DNA from: Acidobacteriota bacterium
GTDB lineage: Bacteria > Acidobacteriota > Blastocatellia > Pyrinomonadales > Pyrinomonadaceae
Direction: 5' to 3'
Assembly (NCBI GenBank): GCA_003222975.1
Contig: QHXN01000020.1
Coordinates: forward strand, 1-60,687
DNA length: 60,687 nucleotides
Positions within the stretch are counted from its first letter, which is position 1. Each line of letters starts with the position of its first letter. The position numbers and the translations under genes were made by a program. Below the pieces are notes generated by a model. That model was not told the origin of the DNA, ran no database searches, and was given only the letters and a program-made list of their open reading frames with translations. Below are positions 39,990 through 49,801 of this stretch, one piece after another.

Positions 39990-42287
39990 TTACCTTTGCC
40001 CTCTGGCCGCCGCCGCGCGGCCTGTCTCCGTGATGGTGACGAAGCGTATCAGATCGCCGCGGGCGAGGCGGTCAATCACGTCCAGCCCCTGGACGACGCG
40101 ACCGAAGACGGTGTAGCCGCCGTCGAGGTGCGGCTGCGGCGAGTGCGTGACGAACCACTGCGAGCCGCCCGTGTCCTTGCCCGACAGAGCCATGCCGACC
40201 GCGCCGCGGTCGTAAGGCGCGGTGTTAATCTCGCAGCGAATCTGGTAGCCGGGGCCGCCGTTGCCGTCGCCGCGCGGGTCGCCGCCCTGGATGACGAAGT
40301 TCGGCACGACGCGGTGGAACGCGATGCCGTCGAAGTAGTGCCGGCGCGCTAACCCGACGAAGTTGTCAACTGTGAGCGGCGCGTCCTCCGGCAAAAGCTC
40401 AATCGTGAACGCGCCCTTGTCCGTCGTCACCACAGCGCGCACCTGCTTGCCGGTGCGCGCGACGGCGCGGGCGTAATCCTCGCGGTGGTTGCGCGTGTTG
40501 ACGGTCTCGACGCGGCGCGACGCGGCGTCCGCCCCTCCCGCGCGCTCGCGCAAGATGTCTGCGGCGCGGCGGCGCACGAGGTAGTCCGTGACTTCGAGCG
40601 CCTTCTGGATTGCGGCGGTCGCCTCCGCGCCCTTCTGTTTCGAGAGCGCGCCGAGGATGGAGAGCGCCGCGTCGTTCATCTCGTCTTCGAGCGCGCGCGG
40701 GAGCGCATCGGCCAGTGCGCGCGAGTTGTCGGCGTCGGGCGGGAGTTCCGAAAGGATGTCGGCGGCGGTGGCGCGCACGATCACGTCGTCGGCCTTGAGC
40801 TGCGCGCGCGCGAGCGGGGCCATGTCGAGCGGCTTGAAGCCTTGCAGGGCGCGCAGCAGGTCGGGCACGGCGAGCGCGGGCGTGTTCGGACTCTGGACGA
40901 GCGCGCGCAGGGCGATCTGCGCGTCGGCCTGCAAACTCACGACGCTGTTGCCGACCATCGCGCTCGTCACCCCCGCCGTCTCGCCCAAACCCTGGCCGAC
41001 CGCCGAGACCTTCTGCCAAGTGACGTTCGGGTCTTTGAAGGACGCGAGGCGGCTGACGAGTTCCGAGACCCTCGGGTCGCGCGCGTACTGCGCGGGCGCG
41101 ACGCGCGCGAGCGCCGTCTCCACCTCCGGCGCGACGACGCCCGCGTCCCGCACCTGCCGCAGAAGCGCCGTTGCGCGCTCGTCGTTCGAGTTCGGCACGA
41201 CGCGCCCCAGGGCGGTCGCGATCTCCAAAAGCTCGTTCACCTCCGCAGGGTTCGCCGCCCCGCCCGCCTTCGCAGACTTGTAAGCCGCGAACAACTCCTC
41301 GCCGCGCTTGACGAGCGGCGCGGCGGCGCGCGCGTTCTTCAACTGCGCGAGCGCGCGCACCGCGCTCACGCGCACGCGCAAGTCGGCGTCCGTCGTGGCG
41401 TGCAGGGCGAGCGTGTCGAGCGCCGCGGCGTCCTCGGCAGCGCCGAGCGCGCGCGCGGCGTTGGCGCGCGCGACCGCGTCCGTGTCGCTGGCGAGCATCG
41501 CGCGCAGTCGTTCGAGCGCCTCCTTCGCGCGCAGGCGGGCCAGGGTGTTGGCCGCGTCTTCGCGCACGCGCGCGTCCGCCGAATTGAGGAAGAAGGCGAC
41601 CGCGCGCGCGCCGCCTTCGGGCTTCGAGCGCAGCACGGCGGTCAGTCCGAGCAGCAGCAGCAGGCGGTTCGGCCTCGGCGCACGGCCTTCGGCGGAGAGC
41701 GCCGACGTTATCACGTCGCCGAGGCGCTTCTTCGAGTCCTGCTTCGCTTCGGGCAGCGCCGCCGCGATCTTTCCGAGTGCCTCGATTGCGCGCGCGCGCA
41801 CCTCCGGCGATTTCGACCGTCCGAGCGCCTCTTCGAGCGCGCCCGCGCCCGACTCCGCTTCGATCTCGCCGAGCGCGAAGGCGGCCATCGCGCGCGCGCC
41901 CTCGTCGAGGTCGCCGCCCAGCACGCCTCGGAGCGGCGCGACCGCGCCCTCATCGCCGATGCGCCCCGCCGCCAGCGCCGCCCGTCGCCGCACCGCGGGG
42001 TTCGCGTCCGCGAACAATTTGCCCAGGTCGGACTCGTCCCAGCGCCGCTCGTCCTCGGCCTCGACGATTCGCAGCAGCGTCTCCTCCGGCACTGTCGCGC
42101 GCGCCGACGCCCCGACCCTTTTAGCGGGTGGCCGAGACGTATTTCTTTGAACGAACCTGTCCGGCTGCGGCGCGGGCCGCGTCTGCGCCGTCGCGTGGGA
42201 AGCGGCCAGCAGGAGCGCGCAGGAGGCGACGAGCGCGAGCGTCGCGGACGCGCGGGGCGCGCCTTCGGCGTGTTGTGTATTCGGCAT
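39990..42287 (-). CDS. Secreted HEAT-repeat protein with C-terminal cyclophilin-type peptidyl-prolyl isomerase
   Basis: A 765-residue protein. A signal peptide (ATLALVASCALLLAASHATA) is followed by about 500 residues of HEAT/armadillo-like helical repeats (e.g. AVRRRAALAAGRIGDEGAVA, DLRVRVSAVRALAQLKNARA). The last 165 residues are a cyclophilin: FTIELLPEDAPLTVDNFVGL, YFDGIAFHRVVPNFVIQGGD, GSQWFVTHSPQPHLDGGYTV. The catalytic Arg of FHRV is present. It is probably a periplasmic folding factor with a scaffold for clients. It is upstream of the second pseudo-M1 gene, possibly one operon. Confidence 0.85.
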   Translation of the reverse strand: MPNTQHAEGAPRASATLALVASCALLLAASHATAQTRPAPQPDRFVQRNTSRPPAKRVGASARATVPEETLLRIVEAEDERRWDESDLGKLFADANPAVRRRAALAAGRIGDEGAVAPLRGVLGGDLDEGARAMAAFALGEIEAESGAGALEEALGRSKSPEVRARAIEALGKIAAALPEAKQDSKKRLGDVITSALSAEGRAPRPNRLLLLLGLTAVLRSKPEGGARAVAFFLNSADARVREDAANTLARLRAKEALERLRAMLASDTDAVARANAARALGAAEDAAALDTLALHATTDADLRVRVSAVRALAQLKNARAAAPLVKRGEELFAAYKSAKAGGAANPAEVNELLEIATALGRVVPNSNDERATALLRQVRDAGVVAPEVETALARVAPAQYARDPRVSELVSRLASFKDPNVTWQKVSAVGQGLGETAGVTSAMVGNSVVSLQADAQIALRALVQSPNTPALAVPDLLRALQGFKPLDMAPLARAQLKADDVIVRATAADILSELPPDADNSRALADALPRALEDEMNDAALSILGALSKQKGAEATAAIQKALEVTDYLVRRRAADILRERAGGADAASRRVETVNTRNHREDYARAVARTGKQVRAVVTTDKGAFTIELLPEDAPLTVDNFVGLARRHYFDGIAFHRVVPNFVIQGGDPRGDGNGGPGYQIRCEINTAPYDRGAVGMALSGKDTGGSQWFVTHSPQPHLDGGYTVFGRVVQGLDVIDRLARGDLIRFVTITETGRAAAARGQR

Positions 42288-42387
42288 GGAGCTTCAAGGG
42301 GCGCAACTCGCGCCCGTCGGTACGTTTGTGCGGGAGCAGCGCCGCCGGGCGGCGCAAAGTTTCAAGGGAAGACCGGAGCTATGCTAA

Positions 42388-42550
42388 GAAGGCAAGGGGC
42401 AAAAGGCAAGCGCTTTGAGAAGGTAAAAGTAAAAAGGCAAAAGGCAAGAGTAAGAAGATGGCGAGCAGCGCTGCCCTCGCCATCTCCGCTGATGAGAGAC
42501 GTGCTGACTGCTTTTCCTCTTTTGCCTTTTGCCTTTTTACTTTTGCCTTC
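42388..42550. repeat. Hairpin element C3 (AAGGCAAAAGTAAAAAGGC family)
   Basis: The left arm about 42389-42448 pairs with the right arm 42516-42550. The loop includes an inner hairpin gatggcgag/ctcgccatc (42457-42484) and gactgcttttcctc. It lies upstream of the HEAT gene and at the 3' end of the methyltransferase gene. Confidence 0.83.
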
Positions 42551-43316
42551 ATCTGAGCTGTCCGTAATAGACCTTTGTGTCGTAGCCGAAGACGACCCGC
42601 CCGTTCTCTTTGTGCCGCTCGAAGATCGAGGCGAGGCGTTCCATCATCGGCTGAAAGTTCGGGTGGCCCGGTTCGGGCGCGTAGGAGGAAGACATAAGAC
42701 GCCCTTTCAAATTCTCAAAGTCGAAGACCTGTTGATTCCCGAAAGTCTTCAGGCGAACCTCGCCGGGGCCGAAGTATGGGTAGACCAGATCGTCGTCGTT
42801 CCCGGCCTTCCTGCTCACCTCCTGGTAGTCGGTGCTGAAGTCAATGAGCATGCGCTCGTAGTCCTGGAGGAAGGGCGAGCCTTCGGCGCTCCAGTCGTTC
42901 CAGACGGCGACGACCCAGCCGCCGGGTCGGAGTATGCGCGCGAACTCGCGGCGCGCGGCGTCGCGCTCGAACCAGTGGAGCGCCTGCCCGGAGGTGACGA
43001 AATCAACGCTTCCAGCGGCGACCGTGGTCGCCTCGGCGCGGCCCTCGACGCTCACGAAGTTGTCGTAAGTCGAGAGCAGCCGCTCGCCCGCCTCGCGCAT
43101 CTCGCGGTTCGGCTCGACGCCGTAAACGCGGTTGCCGTTTCGCAGGAACAGCTCCGAAAGTATCCCCGTCCCCGAACCCACGTCGGCGACGACGGACGCA
43201 GGCGTCAAACCGCACTCGCCCGCGAGCAGCTCGACGACCGAACGCGGGTAGCCCGGCCTGTACCTGATGTAATTCTCGACGCGGCTTGAGAAGCGGCTTG
43301 TGGGGTCTGCGCTCAT
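42549..43316 (-). CDS. Class I SAM-dependent methyltransferase
   Basis: A 255-residue methyltransferase. Motif I is ASVVADVGSGTGILSELFLR, motif II YGVEPNREMREAGERLL, and a post-motif is FVTSGQALHWFERDAARREF. The pattern FSSRVENYIRYRPGYP at the N-terminus is typical of a UbiE-like clade acting on small molecules; the substrate is unknown. I chose ATG 43316 (MSADPTSRF); the frame extends into the sufR promoter region. It is divergent from sufR. Confidence 0.85.
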   Translation of the reverse strand: MSADPTSRFSSRVENYIRYRPGYPRSVVELLAGECGLTPASVVADVGSGTGILSELFLRNGNRVYGVEPNREMREAGERLLSTYDNFVSVEGRAEATTVAAGSVDFVTSGQALHWFERDAARREFARILRPGGWVVAVWNDWSAEGSPFLQDYERMLIDFSTDYQEVSRKAGNDDDLVYPYFGPGEVRLKTFGNQQVFDFENLKGRLMSSSYAPEPGHPNFQPMMERLASIFERHKENGRVVFGYDTKVYYGQLR

Positions 43317-43427
43317 GTCGCCCTCGCAGCCACCGGCGCGCCCGCGCGCGGCGGCGAAATTTAACAAAAAAGGGTTTGACAAACGAGGCGAAAAAGTCCG
43401 GCGAAAACTGCCCGAACAGTAGTTTAC

Positions 43428-43468
43428 CAACCGCGCGGTTGACAAAGTGTGCGGCCTAAAAGTAGCAT
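43428..43468 (+). promoter_or_regulatory. sufR promoter with SufR-type operator
   Basis: The perfect palindrome CAACCGCGCGGTTG (43428-43441) fits the CAAC-N6-GTTG site described for cyanobacterial SufR. It overlaps the -35 box TTGACA (43439-43444). A weak -10 TAGCAT (43463-43468) follows at 18 nt, which would put transcription start within a few nt of the GTG at 43478. Autorepression is expected. Confidence 0.72.
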
Positions 43469-43477
43469 GAAACCGTC

Positions 43478-44131
43478 GTGGTAGCCACTCTCAGAAACGG
43501 ACTCGGCGCTTCGCGCGAAGGCATCGTGCACGAACTGCGCGCGCGCGGGGCCTCGGGTGCCGACGAGTTGGCCGAGTTGCTCGGCGTGACGAAGCAGTGC
43601 GTCCGCAAGCACCTCGACGTGCTGGAGCGCGAGGGCTACGTCGAGCACGCGTCGGCGCGCGGCGACCGGGGCCGTCCCGCGCACGTCTTCCGCCTGACGC
43701 CGAAGGCCGAGGAGCTTTTCCCGAAGCGCTACGACCTGCTCGCCCGCTCGGTCTTGAGACAGGTGGGCGAGGTCTGGGGCGAGCGCGGGCTGAACGCGGT
43801 CTTCTGCGGCTGCGCTTCCGAGATGGTCGCCGAGTTCCGACCGCGGCTCGCGGGCCTGGGCTTCGACGCGCGCGTCCGCCGCCTGACGGAGATGCTCCGA
43901 GAGGCGGGCTACGAGGCAGAGGCCGAGCGCCTGGGCGACGGCTCTTACGTGCTGACGGAGTGGAACTGCCCGCAGGCAGAGCTGGCGCGCGAGTACCGGC
44001 AGCTCTGCGAACAGGAGTTGATCGTCTATCGCGAGCTGCTGGAGACGGAGGTCTTCCGCGAGTCGCGCATCGCGGGCGGCTCGTCGCGCTGCGCGTACAG
44101 GGTTCTCAGACCGAAAGGGCGTAAACCGTGA
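43478..44131 (+). CDS. sufR: Fe-S cluster-sensing transcriptional repressor, SufR-like
   Basis: A 217-residue winged-helix regulator. The HTH (about 10-65) has GADELAELLGVTKQCVRKHL and the wing RGRPAHVFRLT. The C-terminal sensor domain has WNC-x12-C (CPQAELAREYRQLC) and a further Cys 28 residues on (SSRCAYRVL), matching three of the four Cys of cyanobacterial SufR; FCGC near residue 110 adds two more. The start is GTG 43478. The final RKP and TGA stop come from the left arm of hairpin B3. Fe-S assembly genes follow, which supports the assignment. Confidence 0.82.
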   Translation: MVATLRNGLGASREGIVHELRARGASGADELAELLGVTKQCVRKHLDVLEREGYVEHASARGDRGRPAHVFRLTPKAEELFPKRYDLLARSVLRQVGEVWGERGLNAVFCGCASEMVAEFRPRLAGLGFDARVRRLTEMLREAGYEAEAERLGDGSYVLTEWNCPQAELAREYRQLCEQELIVYRELLETEVFRESRIAGGSSRCAYRVLRPKGRKP

Positions 44132-44194
44132 ACCGTAAACCGTGACGAGTTGAAGGCGGTTTTGTCTTGTCACGGTTTACGGTTCACGGTTTAC
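44121..44194. repeat. Hairpin element B3 (GTAAACCGTGAACCGTAAACC family)
   Basis: The left arm 44121-44149 and right arm 44166-44194 (gtcacggtttacggttcacg) are complementary. The left arm contains the sufR stop codon. The loop is ttgaaggcggttttgtc. The mrp start is 12 nt past the right arm. Confidence 0.87.
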
Positions 44195-44205
44195 GATGAT
44201 TGCAA

Positions 44206-45288
<1,083 letters not shown>

Positions 45289-45291
<3 letters not shown>

Positions 45292-45375
45292 CTGTTAGCT
45301 ATTAGCCGTTGGCTGTTAGCTTAAAATAGATTGCTGAGGGGTTGGCTAAAAGCTAATAGCTAACAGCCAAAAGCT
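45289..45375. repeat. Hairpin element J1 (GCTGTTAGCTATTAGCC family)
   Basis: The left arm 45290-45320 pairs with the right arm about 45340-45371 (agctaatagctaacagcc). It begins at the mrp stop. The loop includes aatagattgctgagg. Confidence 0.84.
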
Positions 45376-45404
45376 TCAATCAGAAATAATCACCAAGGAG
45401 AGAG

Positions 45405-45770
45405 ATGATGGCAGCAACAGAGACACAGATTCCGACGATGACGCTGGGCGTCACGGCGGCGGCGGCGGAAGAGATCGGGAAGTTCATCGCGGGCGAAGAG
45501 GGGCTGCCGGAGACGGCGGGCCTGCGCGTGCGGGTCGTGCCGGGCGGGTGCTCCGGCTTCCAGTACAGCCTGAACATCGAGGAGGAGTCGAAGGCGAACG
45601 ACCACGTCATCGAGTCGAACGGCGTCCGCATGTTCGTGGACATGTTCAGCGCGCAGTACCTCAACGGCGTCGAGATTGACTACGTGACGAACGTCATGGG
45701 TTCGGGCTTCACTTTCAAGAACCCGAACGCGACGGGCGGCTGCGGCTGCGGCTCTTCGTTCACGGCCTAG
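45405..45770 (+). CDS. erpA: A-type iron-sulfur carrier, ErpA/IscA-like
   Basis: A 121-residue A-type carrier. The three cluster-ligand Cys are in VVPGGCSGFQYSL and GGCGCGSSF; GSGFTFKNPNA precedes the second motif. The CGCGSSF ending is most like ErpA. It delivers Fe-S clusters to apo-enzymes. AAGGAGAGAG lies just before tandem ATGs at 45405 and 45408. It is followed by a terminator and the ferredoxin gene. Confidence 0.93.
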   Translation: MMAATETQIPTMTLGVTAAAAEEIGKFIAGEEGLPETAGLRVRVVPGGCSGFQYSLNIEEESKANDHVIESNGVRMFVDMFSAQYLNGVEIDYVTNVMGSGFTFKNPNATGGCGCGSSFTA

Positions 45771-45908
45771 CGGGGTTCGAGAGAAATCAAACGCGGACGG
45801 CGCGGCGCTCGGCGTCGGGGCGGGGCCTAGCCTCGGTAGTTTTCCAGGAAGACGACCCGGCCAGGCACGACCCAACTCGGCGTCGTCGCCGTCTCTTTTT
45901 TCACGGAC

Positions 45909-45941
45909 GCCGACCGCCGTTTAGTCGGCCCTTTTTTTACC
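45909..45941 (+). terminator. Intrinsic terminator or attenuator before ferredoxin
   Basis: GCCGAC (45909-45914) pairs with GTCGGC (45924-45929) and is followed by cctttttttacc. It ends 5 nt before the ferredoxin ribosome site AGGAGG, so it may attenuate rather than fully stop transcription. Confidence 0.6.
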
Positions 45942-45959
45942 ACAGGAGGGTTTTGCAGC

Positions 45960-46295
45960 ATGCCGAGGATTGAGGTGGAGACCGCTGCCGGGAAGCAGGA
46001 GTTCGTGGCCGAAGACGGGCGCAAGCTCGTGCTCGCGATTGAGGACGCAGGCGTTGACATACTGCACCGCTGCGGCGGGAACGCGAAGTGTACGACCTGC
46101 CGCGTGGAAGTTTTAGGAGGCGACCCCGGCGAGATGGGCGAGACGGAGCGCAACCGGCTCGCGCTGGAGCTGGGGCTGGCGGAGAACGTGCGGCTGTCTT
46201 GCCAGGTGAGAGTGCACGACGATCTTCACGTGCGCGTCGTCAATCAGGTGAGCACGCGCGGACTCGACGCGGGGCCGCGGCCCGTCGAGGATTAA
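45960..46295 (+). CDS. [2Fe-2S] ferredoxin
   Basis: A 111-residue plant/adrenodoxin-superfamily ferredoxin. Ligand Cys are arranged C-x5-C-x2-C in LHRCGGNAKCTTCRVEV, and the fourth is in RLSCQVRV. The C-terminal tail (NQVSTRGLDAGPRPVED) is acidic and probably disordered. AGGAGG precedes ATG 45960. It probably donates electrons to Fe-S assembly or an oxygenase; the local neighbours favour Fe-S assembly. Confidence 0.9.
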   Translation: MPRIEVETAAGKQEFVAEDGRKLVLAIEDAGVDILHRCGGNAKCTTCRVEVLGGDPGEMGETERNRLALELGLAENVRLSCQVRVHDDLHVRVVNQVSTRGLDAGPRPVED

Positions 46296-46325
46296 ATCCG
46301 AAGCCGGACGCACCGGACGAACATG

Positions 46326-46370
46326 GAAGGGCGCTGATTCCGAAGTGGGGTCAGCGCCCTTCGTTATTTC
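46326..46370 (+). terminator. Terminator after ferredoxin
   Basis: GAAGGGCGCTGA (46326-46337) pairs with TCAGCGCCCTTC (46351-46362), followed by gttatttc. The remaining sequence to 46631 holds element H3 and no gene. Confidence 0.72.
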
Positions 46371-46487
46371 ATAGCGCGCTGCAAATGGGTGCGGGCCGTT
46401 TAGAGTTCACGCTTCCAGCGTGCCTGCGAAGGCAGCCTGAAGGCTGAACTCTGAACGCGGGCCGCGCCACTCGCATACAGCTATAAC
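46371..46487. repeat. MITE-like palindromic element H3
   Basis: The core 46398-46456 (TTTAGAGTTC ... GAACTCTGAAC) has the mini-hairpins CACGCTTCCAGCGTG and CAGCCTGAAGGCTG. The outer ends catagcg and agctata correspond to the H family terminal repeats. Confidence 0.8.
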
Positions 46488-46631
46488 GTCGGTTGGACAT
46501 CGGGAGGGAGAAGGGCGGGCTTCCCGTTCGCGCCGCAAAACTGTTGCATTCCCGCCCGCAAACGGGTAATGTGCACAGTCTCGTCAAGCGGGCGATTCCC
46601 ATCAGCTCACACTCCGAAAGGCAGGTGACCC

Positions 46632-47288
46632 ATGAAGTTCAACCACAAGACGTTCTTCGACCAATACAAGAAAGCCTTCAACGCCACGCTCACGCAGGGC
46701 CAGGTTAGCGGGCTGGAGAGCATTCTCACCTCCATCGAGCAAGACCCCGGCATCACGGACGTGCGCTGGGCGGCCTACATGTTGGCGACGGTCAAACACG
46801 AGTGCGCCGACAAGTGGCAGCCGATTGAGGAGTACGGCAAGGGCAGGGGCCGGAGGTACGGCAACCCGGTCACGATCACGGGCAGCGACGGCAAGAAGTA
46901 CACCAACGTTTACTACGGTCGCGGCTACGTGCAACTGACCTGGGACTACAACTACAAGAACCTGAGCACGGCCATCGGCCAGGGCGATGCCATGTACATC
47001 AACCCGGCGCTCGCGCTCGACCCCTCGGACGCCTACAAGGTCATGTCCTACGGCATGCGCAACGGAACTTTCACCGGCAAGAAACTAGCCAACTACATCA
47101 ACGGCTCGACGTGCGACTACAAGAACGCGCGCCGGATCATCAACGGGCTGGATCAGTGGCAGCTAATCCAGGGCTACGCGCAGAAGCTCCAGTCCGTCCT
47201 GCAAGCGAGCCTGGAGCAGGAAGCGCCGCCCGCCGCCAGCCAGCCTTCAAACGAACAGCCGGACGCGACCGACGCGGCCACAAGCTGA
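46632..47288 (+). CDS. GH19-like lysozyme/endolysin
   Basis: A 218-residue protein. The lysozyme-like fold has WAAYMLATVKHECADKWQPI (first catalytic Glu in KHE) and YYGRGYVQLTWDYNY, a hallmark of GH19 chitinase/lysozyme proteins. A helical C-terminus and a Pro/Ala-rich tail follow. There is no signal peptide, as in phage endolysins that need a holin, but no phage genes are nearby. AAAGGCAGGTGACC precedes the ATG. Both flanks carry H elements (H3 and H4), which may have brought or marked the insertion. Confidence 0.82.
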   Translation: MKFNHKTFFDQYKKAFNATLTQGQVSGLESILTSIEQDPGITDVRWAAYMLATVKHECADKWQPIEEYGKGRGRRYGNPVTITGSDGKKYTNVYYGRGYVQLTWDYNYKNLSTAIGQGDAMYINPALALDPSDAYKVMSYGMRNGTFTGKKLANYINGSTCDYKNARRIINGLDQWQLIQGYAQKLQSVLQASLEQEAPPAASQPSNEQPDATDAATS

Positions 47289-47387
47289 GCGCACGCGTTC
47301 AGAGTTCACGCTTTAGCGTGTTCTTCCAGGCAGCCTGAAGGCTGAACTCTGAACAGAGGGCGCGCCCAGGTGCAATCCGCTATAGCC
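47289..47387. repeat. MITE-like palindromic element H4
   Basis: The core 47298-47354 has the most regular arms: GTTCAGAGTTC and GAACTCTGAAC around CACGCTTTAGCGTG and CAGCCTGAAGGCTG. The right end gtgcaatccgctatag is the complement of the left end of H1. The left end is truncated by the lysozyme gene. Confidence 0.83.
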
Positions 47388-47425
47388 GACACTTGCAGCG
47401 TGCCGCCGCAGTGCGTCTGGCCCGG

Positions 47426-49540
47426 TCAGCGACGGCTGCCGCGGCGGGGCTGCGCCTGAGTCCTTTCGCCCGCGGCGAGCAGCGACGGCTCGTACATGGC
47501 GCTGTAGGCGAGGCGCTGGCGCATGAAGTCGCGCGGGTAAGAGATGCTAACGCCCGTCACCTTGCCGTCCGCGCCGGTGGCTGGCGTCAGCTCAGGGTTG
47601 ATGCCGGCCCAGTAGGTCGGCAGGCCGAGCCTGTGGTAGCGCGCGACCACCTCGTCGCGCAGGCGCGGGTCGAAGTGGACGCCGTACTTGTCTATGAGCG
47701 CCTTGATGGCGTCGTAGTCGCCCTCGGCCTTGATCCTCATCAACTCGGCCAGCAACAAACGGACGCCCTCGCGCATCTTGTCGAAGTCACGGACTTCGAC
47801 GTAGTGCTTGCCCCCGCGCTCGACGATTTGGATCGCGCCGGTCTTGTCCATGATGTAGGCGGCGATGAGTTGGCGGTCTCTCTGGTGGTCTTCCTCGATC
47901 TGGTCGCCCTTCGTGGTCGAGCGCAGTTGCGTGAGCATGACGCGCGCGGCGTTGTAATACATCGCCTTTGCAACGTCGGGGTTGGAAACTAAACCAAGCT
48001 CACGCAGCTTCGGGTCGGAGATGTTCCAGAGCGCCATCAGGTCGGCGCGCGCCTCTTCCAGAGTCGAGTAGTACTCCTTCAGGTAGAACTGCGGCTCGTG
48101 CGTGAGCTTCGGGGAGAGCTTGCCGGAGCCGTGGCCGATGACCTCGTGCAGGGCGGTCATCAAATTCTCGGCCTCGTCGCCATAGGCTTTGACGATGCGG
48201 ACTTCTTCGGGCGAGGCGGCGAACTCTTCGAGGGCGGTCGTGCCCGTCGCGCGGTTGAAGGCGCGGGTCGAGCCGGTGAAGAAGAAGTTCTTCGTGCCGT
48301 ACTTCTCGTGAATCTCGTCTTCGTTCGGCAGGTTGTCGCCGACAGTGTTGACGTTGAAGTCGCCGGTCTCCGTCAGAGGCTCGACGGCCATCGCCACGGG
48401 GGGCCTGACGCCCTGCTTCTTATACTCATCCTTCCACGGCGCGCGGTTCTCGAAATACTGCGCGTTGTCGGCAATCTTCGTCATCAGTTGATTCAGAGTC
48501 CGGTCGGTGACGGTGACGAAGCCCTGAATCGCGGCCTTGACGCCGCGCGCGTCGCGATAGACCTCGACGAAGCCGTTGGAGAAGTCAACGTCCACGCGGT
48601 TCTGCACCCACGCCTCGCCCACTGCGACCCAGTCGCGATACTCGCCCGTCTGGTAGAAGCGTATGAGCTTGTCAATCACCTCCGTCTGGCCCGGCTCGGC
48701 GTAAGGTTTGGCCTGCTCAAGATAGCCGATGGCCTTCTTCAAGTATTCGGCGTAGAGGCCGGGCGGCACTGTGCCGTCGGGCGTGCCCGCGCGATAGACC
48801 TGTTCGACCAGCTCGCCCGTCCCCTGCGGGTTCGGGATTTTCACGACGCGCGAGTTCAAAGGGTAGTGCTCTTGAAAGTTCTTGAGGTCGGCGAGCGTCA
48901 CGTTGGGGCCGTAGAAGTTGTTCGCGCTGGCCTGGACGATGTCGAGTCCGCCCTGCGGACTCTTGGCCGTGGACATCGGCTCGAAGGCGGGGTCGAAGAA
49001 GGACTGCCGCAGATCATTCAGTTCTTTGCGAAGCTCGTCGGGCGTCATCCGTAGGCCGCCGTTCTTGACGGCCTGAAGGGCGGCCTGCTCAAGCTCCTCG
49101 GAGGTGAAGTCGGGCAGGAATTTTTGCGCCGTGTAGCCGTTGTGGTTGCCGCTGTTGGCCCAGAAGAGTTTGGTGTAGTCCGTGATCTTCTTGAGCGTGG
49201 CGGGCGGAGTGCCGCGCGGGTGCGAGACGACGGCTTCGAGTATTCGTTTCTGCCGCAGGCCGAAGCGCGACATCTGGTCGTAGATGATCGGGTCAACGGC
49301 GATGGCCGCCTGCGACAGGTAGTAGGCGAGAATCTTCTGGCGCGGCGAGAGGTCTTTAAAACTGTCGGACTCGACCTGGAGAATGCCCGTCGTGCCGACG
49401 CGCTCGACGAGCGACGTGCCCTCCCGCGTCGCCTTTGGGCGCGCGGGCGTCGGCCTCTGCGCCGACGCGGGCGCGGAGAGACTGAAGACGATTGCGGCGA
49501 CGAGGAGGGCGGACAGGAGTAGGCGTGCAGGTGATCTCAA
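47426..49540 (-). CDS. Secreted dipeptidyl peptidase III-like zinc peptidase, M49 family
   Basis: A 704-residue peptidase. The signal peptide (SPARLLLSALLVAAIVFSLS) is followed by M49-type domains. The zinc motif HEXXGH is intact at H465-E-V-I-G-H470 (ALHEVIGHGSGKLSP), and the third ligand Glu is in TLEEARADLMALW. M49 enzymes release dipeptides. I chose the TTG at 49540, with GGAGG 7 nt upstream; the ATG at 49633 would begin in hairpin C4 and add a non-secretory leader. The last part is Arg-rich (QAQPRRGSRR). Confidence 0.87.
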   Translation of the reverse strand: MRSPARLLLSALLVAAIVFSLSAPASAQRPTPARPKATREGTSLVERVGTTGILQVESDSFKDLSPRQKILAYYLSQAAIAVDPIIYDQMSRFGLRQKRILEAVVSHPRGTPPATLKKITDYTKLFWANSGNHNGYTAQKFLPDFTSEELEQAALQAVKNGGLRMTPDELRKELNDLRQSFFDPAFEPMSTAKSPQGGLDIVQASANNFYGPNVTLADLKNFQEHYPLNSRVVKIPNPQGTGELVEQVYRAGTPDGTVPPGLYAEYLKKAIGYLEQAKPYAEPGQTEVIDKLIRFYQTGEYRDWVAVGEAWVQNRVDVDFSNGFVEVYRDARGVKAAIQGFVTVTDRTLNQLMTKIADNAQYFENRAPWKDEYKKQGVRPPVAMAVEPLTETGDFNVNTVGDNLPNEDEIHEKYGTKNFFFTGSTRAFNRATGTTALEEFAASPEEVRIVKAYGDEAENLMTALHEVIGHGSGKLSPKLTHEPQFYLKEYYSTLEEARADLMALWNISDPKLRELGLVSNPDVAKAMYYNAARVMLTQLRSTTKGDQIEEDHQRDRQLIAAYIMDKTGAIQIVERGGKHYVEVRDFDKMREGVRLLLAELMRIKAEGDYDAIKALIDKYGVHFDPRLRDEVVARYHRLGLPTYWAGINPELTPATGADGKVTGVSISYPRDFMRQRLAYSAMYEPSLLAAGERTQAQPRRGSRR

Positions 49541-49598
49541 CTCGGAACCTCCGTCGGACTCGTTAGGATGATGCCTGGGGTTGACGCAAGTATGCCAC

Positions 49599-49722
49599 AA
49601 AAGAGAAGGCAAAAGTAAAAAGGCAAAAGGCAAAAGTTACAGAAGAGGGCGAAAGTTGAAAGAGAGTCCTGCGCGCGGAGCGTATCCTCTCTTTTGCCTT
49701 TTGCCTTTTTACTTTTGCCTTT
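49599..49722. repeat. Hairpin element C4 (AAGGCAAAAGTAAAAAGGC family)
   Basis: The left arm about 49602-49636 pairs with the right arm 49686-49722 (cttttgccttttgccttttt). It lies between the divergent M49 and GT39 genes. Confidence 0.85.
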
Positions 49723-49801
49723 CCTCGCGGGTGGCGCGCGAGAGCGGAATCGTCCATAATAGCGCCCCTTTGAGAGCCTTCGGACTCGCAAGCCTTACAG
49801 C

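Noticed and set aside
40485..43289. 934-codon open frame on the plus strand
   Set aside because: It lies antisense to the HEAT-cyclophilin and methyltransferase genes, is Arg-rich with no domain pattern, and arises from GC-rich codon bias.
46632..47288. Prophage remnant around the lysozyme gene
   Set aside because: No holin, tail, integrase or attachment site is nearby; the flanks are H elements and housekeeping genes.
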